Notes: generated by a model from the sequence alone, not told the origin. Counted from the stretch's first letter, positions 1-8,271 are shown. The stretch is DNA of 64,000 nucleotides from Muricauda sp. SCSIO 65647 (GCF_021534965.1 NZ_CP091037.1:1280501-1344500); one strand, 5' to 3'. Made by a program: numbers and translations.

Positions 1-525
1 CTCGAGGGCAAGACCATTGGCATTATCGGTTATGGCAATATGGGCAAGGCCTTTGCACAGAAATTGACGGGTTTTGACGTTGAGGTCATTTGTTATGATA
101 TCATTGGCGGTGTGGGTGATGACAATGCCCGCCAAGTGGGTATTTTAGAGCTCAGACAAAAATCCGATGTCATCAGTTTGCATGTTCCCCAGACCGAATT
201 GACATTGGGCATGGTCAATACCGAATTTATAGAAGCCTTTCACAAACCATTTTGGCTATTGAACACGGCCCGGGGCAAATGCGTGGTGACCAAAGATTTG
301 GCGAAAGCCCTAAAATCTGGAAAAGTACTCGGTGCCGGACTGGATGTGTTGGAATACGAAAAGAAGTCATTTGAAAATTGGTTCACCAAAAAACCAAAAG
401 CACTCAAATACCTGAGAAAGGCCCCCAATGTGCTCATGACCCCACATGTCGCGGGTTGGACGGTCGAGAGCAAAGAAAAACTGGCTCAGACCATAGTCGA
501 TAAAATCAAAGAGCGTTTTTGTTAA
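1..525 (+). CDS. D-2-hydroxyacid dehydrogenase (3' part, cut by window edge)
   Basis: NAD-dependent oxidoreductase of the D-isomer 2-hydroxyacid dehydrogenase family (SerA/lactate dehydrogenase type). The frame is open from base 1, so the Met at base 40 is internal and the N-terminal catalytic half lies outside the window. A Rossmann dinucleotide loop GYGNMG is at bases 28-45. The expected catalytic set is visible: Arg in NTARGK, Glu in LDVLEYE, and His in TPHVAGW (His codon 445-447). The exact substrate cannot be told; a phosphoglycerate dehydrogenase-like enzyme is possible. Confidence 0.85.
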   Translation, partial: LEGKTIGIIGYGNMGKAFAQKLTGFDVEVICYDIIGGVGDDNARQVGILELRQKSDVISLHVPQTELTLGMVNTEFIEAFHKPFWLLNTARGKCVVTKDLAKALKSGKVLGAGLDVLEYEKKSFENWFTKKPKALKYLRKAPNVLMTPHVAGWTVESKEKLAQTIVDKIKERFC

Positions 526-534
526 ATTTATAGG

Positions 535-951
535 GTGAAGAAGACCATCTTTGTCTTTTCGGCCCTTATTGTAGCCCTACTCATCTTATTTCAATTGGGC
601 AAGTATTCATTTATCAGGGGCAATATGGCCGTTGAGCTTATCATTGCCATAATCGCCATAGTATTTCTTTTTTTAGGGTTTTACCTAAACCGTAAAACAG
701 CAGCGCCAAAAGAGATGGCCCCGCAACAAATCGACACCAAAAAAATTAAGGAATTGGGCATTAGCCAACGCGAATATCAAGTCTTGATTGAAATTTCACA
801 CGGCCTCTCGAACAAAGAAATTGGAAAAAAACTTTTCATTTCTGAAAGCACGATCAAAACCCATGTTTCAAATCTTTTTGTGAAATTAAACGCAAAAAGG
901 CGCACCCAGGCCATCCAAAGGGCCAAAGAACTACACATTATAACCCCTTGA
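535..951 (+). CDS. Membrane-anchored LuxR-family regulator
   Basis: 138-residue protein with two hydrophobic segments (about residues 5-22 and 32-52) and a C-terminal LuxR/GerE helix-turn-helix (about 75-135; the recognition region reads SNKEIGKKLFISESTIKTHV). It starts with GTG at 535, nine bases after the preceding stop; no better ATG exists before the first membrane span. The architecture of a short membrane anchor plus DNA-binding domain without a receiver is common in Flavobacteriia, where the signal is unknown. The stop codon lies inside a hairpin (942-960). Confidence 0.8.
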   Translation: MKKTIFVFSALIVALLILFQLGKYSFIRGNMAVELIIAIIAIVFLFLGFYLNRKTAAPKEMAPQQIDTKKIKELGISQREYQVLIEISHGLSNKEIGKKLFISESTIKTHVSNLFVKLNAKRRTQAIQRAKELHIITP

Positions 952-960
952 TCAGGGGTT
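942..960 (+). terminator. Hairpin overlapping the LuxR-gene stop codon
   Basis: Seven-base stem AACCCCT / AGGGGTT around a five-base loop that includes the TGA stop. No T-run follows, so termination is possible but not certain. Confidence 0.4.
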
Positions 961-968
961 TCAGACGA

Positions 969-990
969 AAGTACCGGCTTTTTGGTACTT
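969..990 (+). other. Second small hairpin in the intergenic gap
   Basis: Stem AAGTACC / GGTACTT with an eight-base T-rich loop, placed between the LuxR gene and the DUF4199 gene. With the preceding hairpin it may insulate the two genes or shape the leader of the downstream one. Confidence 0.3.
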
Positions 991-1049
991 TAGTATGAAT
1001 GCTGTCAAGGTTTCTCCAACTAGTTTTGAACCAAACCTTTAAACAAAAA

Positions 1050-1556
1050 ATGAAAAAAACAGTATTACGGTACGGTCTTTACGGTGGAATCACCATTTGC
1101 GTCTTGTTTCTTTTGGCTTGGTTCATGGGAAATGGCCTTAGCTATAGCCTGCAAGAGGTCATAGGCTATATCTCGATGGTAGTATCGCTTAGTTTTGTGT
1201 TCTTCGGGATCAAACACTTTCGAGATAGGGAGAACAATGGTAGGGTTAGTTTTTCCAAAGCCTTGGCCATAGGGGTATTGATCAGCTTGATCACCGCTTT
1301 GGTCTTTGGTGTTCTAGATGTCATTTATGTTGAATATCTAAATCCAGAATTTATGGATGACTATTATGATCGCTCCATAGCACAGCTGCGAACAACCTTG
1401 CCGGCCAACGAGTATGAGGCAAAAGTGGCCGAACTGGAAGCAGAGAAAGAACTATTCATGAATCCCATTTTTAGCTTCTTGATCATGGGAATGACCGTTT
1501 TTGTCATTGGCTTTATCATATCTTTAATTTCATCATTGATTTTGCAACGTAACTAA
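1050..1556 (+). CDS. DUF4199 family membrane protein
   Basis: 168 residues from the ATG at 1050 (MKKTVLRYGLYGG). An upstream in-frame ATG at 999 would add 17 residues that do not look like this family. Four hydrophobic stretches are visible, and the middle acidic segment after the third (EFMDDYYDRSIAQLR) is typical of DUF4199 proteins of Bacteroidota. Function is unknown; it is presumably in the inner membrane. Confidence 0.75.
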   Translation: MKKTVLRYGLYGGITICVLFLLAWFMGNGLSYSLQEVIGYISMVVSLSFVFFGIKHFRDRENNGRVSFSKALAIGVLISLITALVFGVLDVIYVEYLNPEFMDDYYDRSIAQLRTTLPANEYEAKVAELEAEKELFMNPIFSFLIMGMTVFVIGFIISLISSLILQRN

Positions 1557-1563
1557 CAATACC

Positions 1564-2019
1564 ATGACCATAGATGCCCAAACCGTTGAAGAATACATTT
1601 CCAAAGTACCCGACGACCGAAAAGAACCGATAGCCAAGTTACGGGAAACCATAAAAAACAACCTCCCAAGAGGCTTTGAGGAAGGAATAAACTATAAAAT
1701 GATCGGGTTTTACGTGCCCCATTCGGTTTATCCTTCTGGGTACCACTGCGACCCAAAACTACCGCTTCCGTTCATCAACATTGCTTCGCAAAAGAACTAT
1801 GTAGCGTTATACCATGCAGGCATTTATGCCGACAAAAAACTCTTGGATTGGTTCATTGCCGAATATCCCAAACAAGCAAAAACAAAATTGGATATGGGCA
1901 AGAGCTGTATCCGCTTTAAAAAGATGGATGACATTCCCTACGGGCTCATCGCCCAGCTCTCCCAAAAAATAACGGTAGATGATTGGGTAAGCCTATATGA
2001 AAAGAACATTAAAAGATAA
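1564..2019 (+). CDS. DUF1801 (YdhG-like) protein
   Basis: 151-residue soluble protein of the YdhG/DUF1801 fold. Recognisable parts are the start TIDAQTVEEYISKVPDDRKEPI, the glycine/phenylalanine core EGINYKMIGFYV, and the end VDDWVSLYEK. It lies 7 bases after the DUF4199 gene and 2 bases before the next gene, so the three probably share a transcript. The biochemical role of this family is not established. Confidence 0.8.
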   Translation: MTIDAQTVEEYISKVPDDRKEPIAKLRETIKNNLPRGFEEGINYKMIGFYVPHSVYPSGYHCDPKLPLPFINIASQKNYVALYHAGIYADKKLLDWFIAEYPKQAKTKLDMGKSCIRFKKMDDIPYGLIAQLSQKITVDDWVSLYEKNIKR

Positions 2020-2021
2020 AA

Positions 2022-2414
2022 ATGAAAAAAAGAGTGACCGGTCTTGGTGGATTTTTCTTCAAGACCAAAGACCCCGATAAGATCAAAAATTGGTACAAGA
2101 CCCACTTGGGGCTGAACACCGATCAATATGGTTGTAGTTTTTGGTGGAAAGACCAAGAAGGAAACGATTGTATGACCCAATGGGGGCCGTTCAAAGAAGA
2201 TACGACCTATTTCAAGCCCAGTGAAAAGCAGTTCATGATGAACTTCAGGGTCGAAAACCTAAAAGAACTGTTGTCGGTACTTGAAAAGGAAGGGGTGACC
2301 ATAGTGGGTGAAGTCGAAGAATACGATTATGGAAAGTTTGGTTGGATCATGGATCCCGAAGGCAACAAAATAGAGCTTTGGGAGCCTGTTGATAAAGCCT
2401 TTTTGGATCAGTAA
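2022..2414 (+). CDS. VOC family (glyoxalase/bleomycin-resistance fold) protein
   Basis: 130-residue vicinal-oxygen-chelate protein. It begins with the typical GLGGFFFKTKDPDKIKNWY pattern and ends with MDPEGNKIELWEP, whose Glu is the usual last metal ligand of the fold. The substrate is unknown; relatives include lyases, dioxygenases and drug-binding proteins. It starts two bases after the DUF1801 stop. Confidence 0.85.
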   Translation: MKKRVTGLGGFFFKTKDPDKIKNWYKTHLGLNTDQYGCSFWWKDQEGNDCMTQWGPFKEDTTYFKPSEKQFMMNFRVENLKELLSVLEKEGVTIVGEVEEYDYGKFGWIMDPEGNKIELWEPVDKAFLDQ

Positions 2415-2482
2415 GCAACAACACTACTATGCTTAGCCCATTGCCCGTCATTTTGTAATTTAGCCGAACGAAAAATCAAAAG

Positions 2483-3727
2483 ATGACGGCAACGGGAAAA
2501 ATCGAGCTCATGGCACCTGCGGGTAATTTTGAATCGCTCCAAGCAGCTTTGGACAACGGTGCGGATTCTGTCTACTTTGGGGTGGAGCAATTGAACATGA
2601 GGGCGCGTTCCAACATCAATTTTGGCCTGAATGACCTCAAAGAGATCGCAACACGTTGTAAGGCCAGAAGCGTACGTACTTACCTTACCTTGAATACCAT
2701 TATCTACGACCATGACCTATCACTGATCAAGACTATTCTCAAGGCCGCCAAGGCCGCACAGATCACTGCGGTGATCGCAATGGATCAAGCGGTGATTGCC
2801 TATGCGCGCCAGATTGACATGGAGGTGCACATCTCTACCCAGATCAATATCACCAATATAGAAACGGTCAAATTCTATGCGCTATTTGCCGACACCATGG
2901 TTCTGAGCAGGGAATTAAGCCTAAGACAGGTAAAAAAAATAGTGGCCCAAATTGAAAAAGAAGATGTTAGAGGGCCGTCGGGCAATTTGGTCGAGATCGA
3001 AATCTTTGGGCATGGGGCACTTTGTATGGCGGTTTCCGGCAAATGTTATTTGAGCTTACATTCCCATAATTCTTCGGCCAACAGGGGGGCATGCAAACAA
3101 AACTGCCGAAAAAAATATACGGTCATCGACCAAGATACCGGTTTTGAAATCGAACTGGACAATGAATATATGATGTCTCCCAAGGATTTATGTACATTGG
3201 ATTTTTTGGACCAGGTCATTGCCTCGGGAGTAAAAGTGCTCAAAATTGAAGGACGCGGCCGTGCCCCTGAATATGTGGCCAAGGTCATAAAGACATATAG
3301 GGAAGCCATTGACGCACATGCTGCGGGGACCTACGATCAAGCTAAAGTGGCCCACTGGATGGGAGAATTGAAAAAAGTATACAACCGTGAATTTTGGAGC
3401 GGCTACTATCTAGGCCAAAAATTAGGGGAATGGAGTGATGTGGATGGGTCTAAGGCCACACAAAAAAAAGTCTATTTAGGTAAGGGACAACATTATTTTC
3501 CCAAGGCAAAAATCGGTGAGTTCAAAATAGAGGCCTATGATCTAAAGATAGGTGATACCGTATTGATCACAGGGCCAACCACGGGTGCGCAAGAATTTGT
3601 GCTCACCCAAATGCTGGTCAATGATGAAAAAAGGGAAAAGGCAACCAAGAACGATTCGTGTACCATTCCGTTAGACTTTCGCATACGCCCCTCTGACAAA
3701 CTGTACAAAATAGTTAACAACACCTAA
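2483..3727 (+). CDS. Peptidase U32 family protein, likely RNA hydroxylase (TrhP/RlhA type)
   Basis: 414 residues. The N-terminal (beta/alpha) domain starts IELMAPAGNFESLQAALDNG. The U32 signature runs from EIFGHGALC to KCYLS, with four Cys at 181, 188, 204 and 208 in the pattern that binds an Fe-S cluster in characterised U32 proteins. A C-terminal beta domain follows. Relatives YegQ (TrhP) and YdcP (RlhA) make 5-hydroxyuridine in tRNA or 5-hydroxycytidine in 23S rRNA, using prephenate; which one this resembles cannot be settled by eye. The stop overlaps the start of a ferredoxin gene by one base, suggesting translational coupling to an electron donor. Confidence 0.85.
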   Translation: MTATGKIELMAPAGNFESLQAALDNGADSVYFGVEQLNMRARSNINFGLNDLKEIATRCKARSVRTYLTLNTIIYDHDLSLIKTILKAAKAAQITAVIAMDQAVIAYARQIDMEVHISTQINITNIETVKFYALFADTMVLSRELSLRQVKKIVAQIEKEDVRGPSGNLVEIEIFGHGALCMAVSGKCYLSLHSHNSSANRGACKQNCRKKYTVIDQDTGFEIELDNEYMMSPKDLCTLDFLDQVIASGVKVLKIEGRGRAPEYVAKVIKTYREAIDAHAAGTYDQAKVAHWMGELKKVYNREFWSGYYLGQKLGEWSDVDGSKATQKKVYLGKGQHYFPKAKIGEFKIEAYDLKIGDTVLITGPTTGAQEFVLTQMLVNDEKREKATKNDSCTIPLDFRIRPSDKLYKIVNNT

Positions 3728-3957
3728 TGGTAGTGGTCACCTTACAGCGTAAAAAATGTATAGGTTGCAATTACTGTGTAGAATTGGCACCGACGCATTT
3801 TCAAATGGCGCGCAATGATGGCAAGAGTGTCTTACTGCACGCCGTAGAGAAAAAAGGGTTTCATACGCTTAAATCTACTGATGACTCAATATACGATTCC
3901 TGTAAAGAAGCCCAAAAAGCGTGTCCTGTAAAGATCATTAGCACCAAGTTAGTGTAA
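3727..3957 (+). CDS. Single-cluster [4Fe-4S] ferredoxin
   Basis: 76 residues. C11-x2-C14-x2-C17 near the start and C66-P near the end give the four ligands of one [4Fe-4S] cluster; a further Cys lies at 59. The second cluster motif of 2x[4Fe-4S] ferredoxins is absent. Its ATG shares a base with the stop of the U32 gene (TAATG). The tight pairing suggests it reduces or helps build the cluster of the U32 enzyme. Confidence 0.88.
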   Translation: MVVVTLQRKKCIGCNYCVELAPTHFQMARNDGKSVLLHAVEKKGFHTLKSTDDSIYDSCKEAQKACPVKIISTKLV

Positions 3958-4036
3958 GGCAAACTATGTTGTGCACCCTGTTATGTATCAAAAAAATTTG
4001 CTACATTTAAGCTTGTACAACCAACAAATTAAAATT

Positions 4037-4471
4037 ATGTCAGAAGAAAACAAAGATTTGGGCGATAAGGCCGAAGAAGCCTTTGACAAAGCAAAAGAAG
4101 CTGCAGGTGAAGCGGCCGAAGACGCCAAGGAAGCTGCCGGCGATTTTAAAGAGGAAGCCAAAAAAACCGCCAGTGAATTCACCGAGGGCTTGAAAAATGC
4201 TGGTGGGGACAATAAAAAAATACTCGCTGGCATTACGGCCATATTGGTCGGCTGGTTGGGGGTACACAAGTTTATCTTGGGCTACAATAAAGAAGGCTTT
4301 ATACTTCTCGGGCTTAGTCTTATATCGATCATTTTGGCCTGTACGGTCATTTTTGCCTTTCTTATATATATACCCGGACTTATCGGTTTGATAGAAGGTA
4401 TCGTCTACCTGACCAAATCAGATGAGGAGTTTTACAACACATACCAGGTGGGCAAAAAACCTTGGTTCTAA
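4037..4471 (+). CDS. TM2-domain protein with Ala/Lys/Glu helical leader
   Basis: 144 residues from the ATG at 4037; an earlier in-frame ATG (3971) would add a 22-residue tail unlike the family. Residues 5-55 are a highly charged Ala/Lys/Glu/Asp repeat expected to form a long amphipathic helix (YtxH/LEA-like composition). A TM2 domain follows, with two membrane spans and the phrase GWLGVHKFILGYNKEGF between helix and turn. It is followed by a strong terminator. Role unknown; it is presumably an inner-membrane protein with a charged soluble arm. Confidence 0.8.
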   Translation: MSEENKDLGDKAEEAFDKAKEAAGEAAEDAKEAAGDFKEEAKKTASEFTEGLKNAGGDNKKILAGITAILVGWLGVHKFILGYNKEGFILLGLSLISIILACTVIFAFLIYIPGLIGLIEGIVYLTKSDEEFYNTYQVGKKPWF

Positions 4472-4476
4472 AGAAA

Positions 4477-4512
4477 AAAAGGTCAGAAAAAACACGCTGA
4501 CCTTTTATTTTT
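4477..4512 (+). terminator. Rho-independent terminator after the TM2 gene
   Basis: Ten-base perfect stem AAAAGGTCAG / CTGACCTTTT (4477-4486 with 4497-4506), ten-base loop, then a T-rich run. It separates the TM2 gene from the arsenic operon. Confidence 0.85.
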
Positions 4513-4525
4513 AATATTATTATCG

Positions 4526-4541
4526 TAATATTGCAATATTA
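4526..4541. promoter_or_regulatory. Probable ArsR operator (16-bp perfect palindrome)
   Basis: TAATATTGCAATATTA reads the same on both strands and ends nine bases before the arsR start codon. ArsR/SmtB repressors bind AT-rich inverted repeats of this type over their own promoter, so autoregulation by arsenite is the natural reading. Confidence 0.65.
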
Positions 4542-4549
4542 AATTTTAA

Positions 4550-4873
4550 ATGGGAGTCACCAAAACGCATATTTTCTCGTCGGCACAAAACGAAATGGCA
4601 CAAATTGCCAAAGTATTGGCACATCCTGCCCGAATTGCCATATTGCAGTACATCAGCAAACAAGAAGGGTGCATATGTACCGATCTGGTCGATGAAATAG
4701 GTTTGGCGCAGCCCACCATATCACAACACCTTAACGAGATAAAAAAAATAGGACTGCTAAAGGGATCTTTTGAAGGCAAGAACCTTTGTTACTGCATCAA
4801 TGAAGAACGATGGCAAGAACTTCAAAATAGCTTTAATGCGTTCTTTACAAATATCAACCAAAATTGCTGTTGA
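4550..4873 (+). CDS. arsR: ArsR/SmtB family arsenic-responsive repressor
   Basis: 107-residue winged-helix repressor. The recognition helix region LAQPTISQHLNEIKKIGLL is clear. Candidate As(III) ligands are Cys41 and Cys43 (GCICTDL, in the position of the classic ELCVCDL metal site), with Cys80, Cys82 and a C-terminal Cys pair. It is the first gene of a short operon with DUF6428, an ArsN-like acetyltransferase and arsC, with a palindromic operator directly upstream. Confidence 0.9.
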   Translation: MGVTKTHIFSSAQNEMAQIAKVLAHPARIAILQYISKQEGCICTDLVDEIGLAQPTISQHLNEIKKIGLLKGSFEGKNLCYCINEERWQELQNSFNAFFTNINQNCC

Positions 4874-4901
4874 CCGATTTAAAAACATTAAACAACAACA
4901 A

Positions 4902-5390
4902 ATGAAAACAGGTGAATTTCTAGAATTGCTCAAAGCGCACCAAAACAAAGATCTGCGTTTTGAATATCTGCCCAACCAGCTTGTTGGCGCCAACTACCAT
5001 ATCACGGAAGTGAAAAATATTACCATAGAATCTGTCGATTGTGGCGCAAGAACCGATAGCTGGAAGGAAACAGTGGTACAGTTGTGGGAGAGCCCGAAAG
5101 AAAAAGATAACGTTTCATTCATGTCTACTTTAAAGGCATTGGGTATCTTGAACAAGGTAAACCGTATGAAACCAATGGTACTGGATACCGAAATCAAATT
5201 CGAGTATGGCAACGCACACTTTCATACGGCCCAATTGTTCGTTGAAGAGGCCGTTCAAAACGACACTTCGCTTATTTTGAAGTTATCGGTAGAAAAAACG
5301 GATTGTAAGGCAAAGGAAACCTGTGGGGTTACAGAGAAAACAGCTGTTGAAAGCGAAGCATGTTGTGCCCCCGGTGTTGGGTGCTGCTAA
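4902..5390 (+). CDS. DUF6428 family protein of ars operons, Cys-rich tail
   Basis: 162 residues from the ATG at 4902; the longer reading from 4770 runs through arsR in another frame and is rejected. The body (FEYLPNQLVGANYHITEVK, VDCGAR, VQLWE) matches the DUF6428 family that sits next to arsR in many Bacteroidota. The last 30 residues hold six Cys, including two CC pairs, which could bind As(III) or be a redox tail. Its function is not established. Confidence 0.8.
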   Translation: MKTGEFLELLKAHQNKDLRFEYLPNQLVGANYHITEVKNITIESVDCGARTDSWKETVVQLWESPKEKDNVSFMSTLKALGILNKVNRMKPMVLDTEIKFEYGNAHFHTAQLFVEEAVQNDTSLILKLSVEKTDCKAKETCGVTEKTAVESEACCAPGVGCC

Positions 5391-5402
5391 TGGTATTTGA
5401 GT

Positions 5403-5897
5403 ATGACCATACGCAAAATGACCAAAAAAGATTGGCCATCGGTCGCACAAATCTATGCAGAGGGTATCGCCACCGGTCTTGCAACCTTTGAAAGCGAGGT
5501 ACCCGATTATGGAAGCTGGAATGCTTCCCATACCGATAGCTGCCGGTTGATAGCCGAACAAGAAGGCAATGTAGTGGGTTGGGCCGCGCTATCGCCCGTA
5601 TCAAGTCGGTGTGTCTATGGCGGTGTCGGTGAAGTAAGTGTTTATGTAGGGAAAGATAGTAGAGGCCACGGCATTGGCAAATTGTTGTTGCAAGAACTCA
5701 TTATTGGCAGTGAGGCCGAAGGGTATTGGACGTTGCAATCGGGGATTTTCCCTGAAAACGAGGCCAGCATCAAACTGCATGAAAAGTTGGGATTTCGTTT
5801 TTTAGGGAAGCGGGAGCGTATTGGAAAAACGTTAAATGGTATCTGGAAAGACAACCTACTTTTTGAAAGGCGGAGTAAAACGGTGGGTATTGATTAA
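5403..5897 (+). CDS. GNAT N-acetyltransferase, phosphinothricin/arsinothricin (ArsN/PAT) type
   Basis: 164 residues from ATG 5403; a TTG six bases earlier is possible. The pattern is that of PAT enzymes: GIATGLATFE, VVGWAALSPVSSR, acetyl-CoA loop RGHGIG, WTLQSGIFPENEAS, and LHEKLGF. PAT acetylates the amine of phosphinothricin, and the ArsN1 branch found in ars operons detoxifies the arsenic antibiotic arsinothricin. Its place between DUF6428 and arsC, with 12 bases to the preceding stop, favours the ArsN role. Confidence 0.85.
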   Translation: MTIRKMTKKDWPSVAQIYAEGIATGLATFESEVPDYGSWNASHTDSCRLIAEQEGNVVGWAALSPVSSRCVYGGVGEVSVYVGKDSRGHGIGKLLLQELIIGSEAEGYWTLQSGIFPENEASIKLHEKLGFRFLGKRERIGKTLNGIWKDNLLFERRSKTVGID

Positions 5898-5952
5898 AAA
5901 AGTGTATTCCCCGTCAAACAAGAACTTAATAATAACGACTGAAAAAGACGCA

Positions 5953-6378
5953 ATGAAAAATGTATTGGTACTCTGTACCGGAAATTCATGCCGCAGCCAA
6001 ATGGCACACGGTTACCTTGAATACTACCAAAAAGATTTGGCCAATGTCTATAGCGCTGGTATTGAGACCCATGGCCTGAACCCCGGTGCGGTATCTATCA
6101 TGAAGGAAGATGGCATCGACATATCGCACCACACCTCTAACCACGTAGATGAGTACGAGGGCATTGAATGGGATCATATTATTACCGTCTGCGACCATGC
6201 AAAAGAAAATTGTCCCTTTATTCCGGCCAAGAACGCACAACGATTACATCATAATTTTTCAGACCCTTCAAAGGTGAAAGGCACTGAAGATGAGGTACAT
6301 GCTGCCTTTTTGAAAACACGGAATGAAATCAAGGAATTCTGCGAGACTTTCGTAAAGGAAGAGCTGGTAAATGGTTGA
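5953..6378 (+). CDS. arsC: Arsenate reductase, thioredoxin-coupled low-MW phosphatase fold
   Basis: 141 residues from ATG 5953, preceded by a 55-base gap from the acetyltransferase gene. The active-site loop C8-TGNSC-R14 (CX5R) and the second cysteine pair Cys80 and Cys87 (VCDHAKENCP) reproduce the three-cysteine relay of thioredoxin-linked ArsC. The general acid Asp is in NFSDPS. It reduces arsenate to arsenite. No arsB or acr3 arsenite exporter follows; the next gene is convergent and unrelated. Confidence 0.92.
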   Translation: MKNVLVLCTGNSCRSQMAHGYLEYYQKDLANVYSAGIETHGLNPGAVSIMKEDGIDISHHTSNHVDEYEGIEWDHIITVCDHAKENCPFIPAKNAQRLHHNFSDPSKVKGTEDEVHAAFLKTRNEIKEFCETFVKEELVNG

Positions 6379-8208
6379 TTACTCTTCTTCAGAAGAGCTT
6401 GCCACAGAACCCCCTTCGGACATTTTTCGTTCGAGTTCGGCCTGAAACTCTTCCATAACGGGTTTCACCGTACTTTCGGGCAAATCGGCAATTTTGATAT
6501 ACATAAGCCCATCAACCGAATTATTGAACAATGGGTCCTCATTGAACGCGACCACTTTTGCGTTCTGTTTGATATACTTCTTGATCAAGACAGGCAGTCG
6601 AAGACTACCCGGCTCAACCTCTTCTATCAACTTGTCGAACTTGTTAAGGTCGGCCTTTGTCTCATCAAACACAAATTCTTTGTCGGCATCTTTGAGCTTG
6701 ACCTTGAATTCGTTTTTGGGTCGAACGTACTGCGCCACATAGGGATCCCAGTAATGCGATTTCATGAATTCGATCATCAACGACTTTGAGAAATTCGAGA
6801 ATTGGTTACTGATACTTACCCCACCGATCAAATATTTATGTTCGGGAAAACGAAGGGTGGTGTGCACGATTCCCTTCCAGAGCAAAAAGAGCGGCATCGG
6901 TTTTTGCTGGTATTCTTTGATGATATAGGCCCTGCCCATTTCAATCGACTTTTCCATCATCGGAAAAAGCTCTGGCTCAAAACGAAAAAGGTCTTGAAGA
7001 TAGAATCCATCTATTCCATACTTATGAAAAATCTCTGCGCCCAGCCCCATTCTGTAGGCCCCAACAACTTCTTTTTCGTCATCATCCCAAAGAAAAAGGT
7101 GGTGATAAAAAGCATCAAACTTATCAAGGTCGATGGCATTATTGGTGCCCTCACCCACCTCTCGAAAGGTGATTTCACGTTGACGCCCTATCTCCTTTAA
7201 AAGAAAGGGCATATCCTTTTCTTGGGCCAGATACACTTCATAGTTCTTGCTCTGCAATAGCCTAAGGTCTTTCTCACGCAATTTCTCGATTTCACCCTGA
7301 AGCACCTCGGTACGCACGGCAGTGGCCACTTTTTTTGGCGGTTTGGGGATCTTTAGAGTCGTGGGCACCTTATCGATCAAACGTTCTTTTTCAAAAACAT
7401 TGGCCAGCAGATACGTCTTTTTTCTCAACAGCTCAGCAAAGTCTTCAAGCGTCTCTTCCTCTCTTTGGTGCGCTACCGAAATAGGTTGCCCTATACGTAC
7501 ATTGATCGGCCTTCTTCGTTGTGAAGTCAGTTCAGAGGGCAGTTTGGCCGTTCTGAATACATCATTGATCTTGGATAATCGGTAAAACAACCGACTGTTC
7601 TTGGCATGAAAATAAATGGGCACTACAGGTACTTCGGCCTTACGGATCAATTTGATGGCCGCTTCTTCCCACGGTCTATCAACGACCAGTTTACCATCTT
7701 TATAAGTAGATACTTCGCCCGCAGGAAAAATGCCCAACGGATGCCCCTCTCGCAGATGCTTCAATGCCGTTTTGAACCCCATCACACTGCTTTTCGCATC
7801 TTTGTGGTTTTCAAACGGATTCACGGGCATGATATACGGCTTCAGGGGCTCGATGCGGTGCAGCAAAAAATTTGCTATGATCTTATAATCGGTATGCTCT
7901 TGCAATAACAACTTCAACAACAACACGCCGTCAATACCCCCAAGCGGATGATTTGAAATGGTGATGAAGGGTCCTGTTTTGGGCAAGCGTTTATAGTCTT
8001 CTTCGGGTATTTCGAACTGAATTTCGTAATGTTCTAGAATTTCATCGAGAAAGGCAGGTCCATCCAAACCCTTGTGGCGATCATAAAAACGATTGATCGA
8101 TGATATCTTAGTGAGTGCCATCAACACCCATCCCGCAAAAGTGCCCAAAAAGCCGTATTTGTCTAGTTTTATGACCTTTGCAACCTCTTTCGCCGTGACC
8201 AACCCCAT
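6379..8208 (-). CDS. Bifunctional acyltransferase, OlsF-like aminolipid synthase
   Basis: 609 residues. The N-terminal PlsC-type lysophospholipid acyltransferase domain (about 70-280) has motif NHPLGGIDG and the later FPAGEVS motif. The C-terminal GNAT-like N-acyltransferase domain (about 320-540) resembles OlsB. This order is that of OlsF, which in Flavobacterium makes ornithine/glycine-type aminolipids by N-acylation followed by O-acylation. The tail is Ser/Glu-rich. It stands alone, convergent with arsC (adjacent stops). Specificity for glycine or ornithine is not visible. Confidence 0.78.
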   Translation of the reverse strand: MGLVTAKEVAKVIKLDKYGFLGTFAGWVLMALTKISSINRFYDRHKGLDGPAFLDEILEHYEIQFEIPEEDYKRLPKTGPFITISNHPLGGIDGVLLLKLLLQEHTDYKIIANFLLHRIEPLKPYIMPVNPFENHKDAKSSVMGFKTALKHLREGHPLGIFPAGEVSTYKDGKLVVDRPWEEAAIKLIRKAEVPVVPIYFHAKNSRLFYRLSKINDVFRTAKLPSELTSQRRRPINVRIGQPISVAHQREEETLEDFAELLRKKTYLLANVFEKERLIDKVPTTLKIPKPPKKVATAVRTEVLQGEIEKLREKDLRLLQSKNYEVYLAQEKDMPFLLKEIGRQREITFREVGEGTNNAIDLDKFDAFYHHLFLWDDDEKEVVGAYRMGLGAEIFHKYGIDGFYLQDLFRFEPELFPMMEKSIEMGRAYIIKEYQQKPMPLFLLWKGIVHTTLRFPEHKYLIGGVSISNQFSNFSKSLMIEFMKSHYWDPYVAQYVRPKNEFKVKLKDADKEFVFDETKADLNKFDKLIEEVEPGSLRLPVLIKKYIKQNAKVVAFNEDPLFNNSVDGLMYIKIADLPESTVKPVMEEFQAELERKMSEGGSVASSSEEE

Positions 8209-8271
8209 AAATTCATCAGTTAGGTAGGCGTAAATATAGAAAAATACAGCAATCGACCTTATAGAACAACA

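Noticed and set aside
8209-8271. Lysine riboswitch near aspartate kinase
   Set aside because: This gap is downstream of the aspartate kinase gene, and upstream it is fused by overlap to a GNAT gene; no aptamer-like structure is seen.
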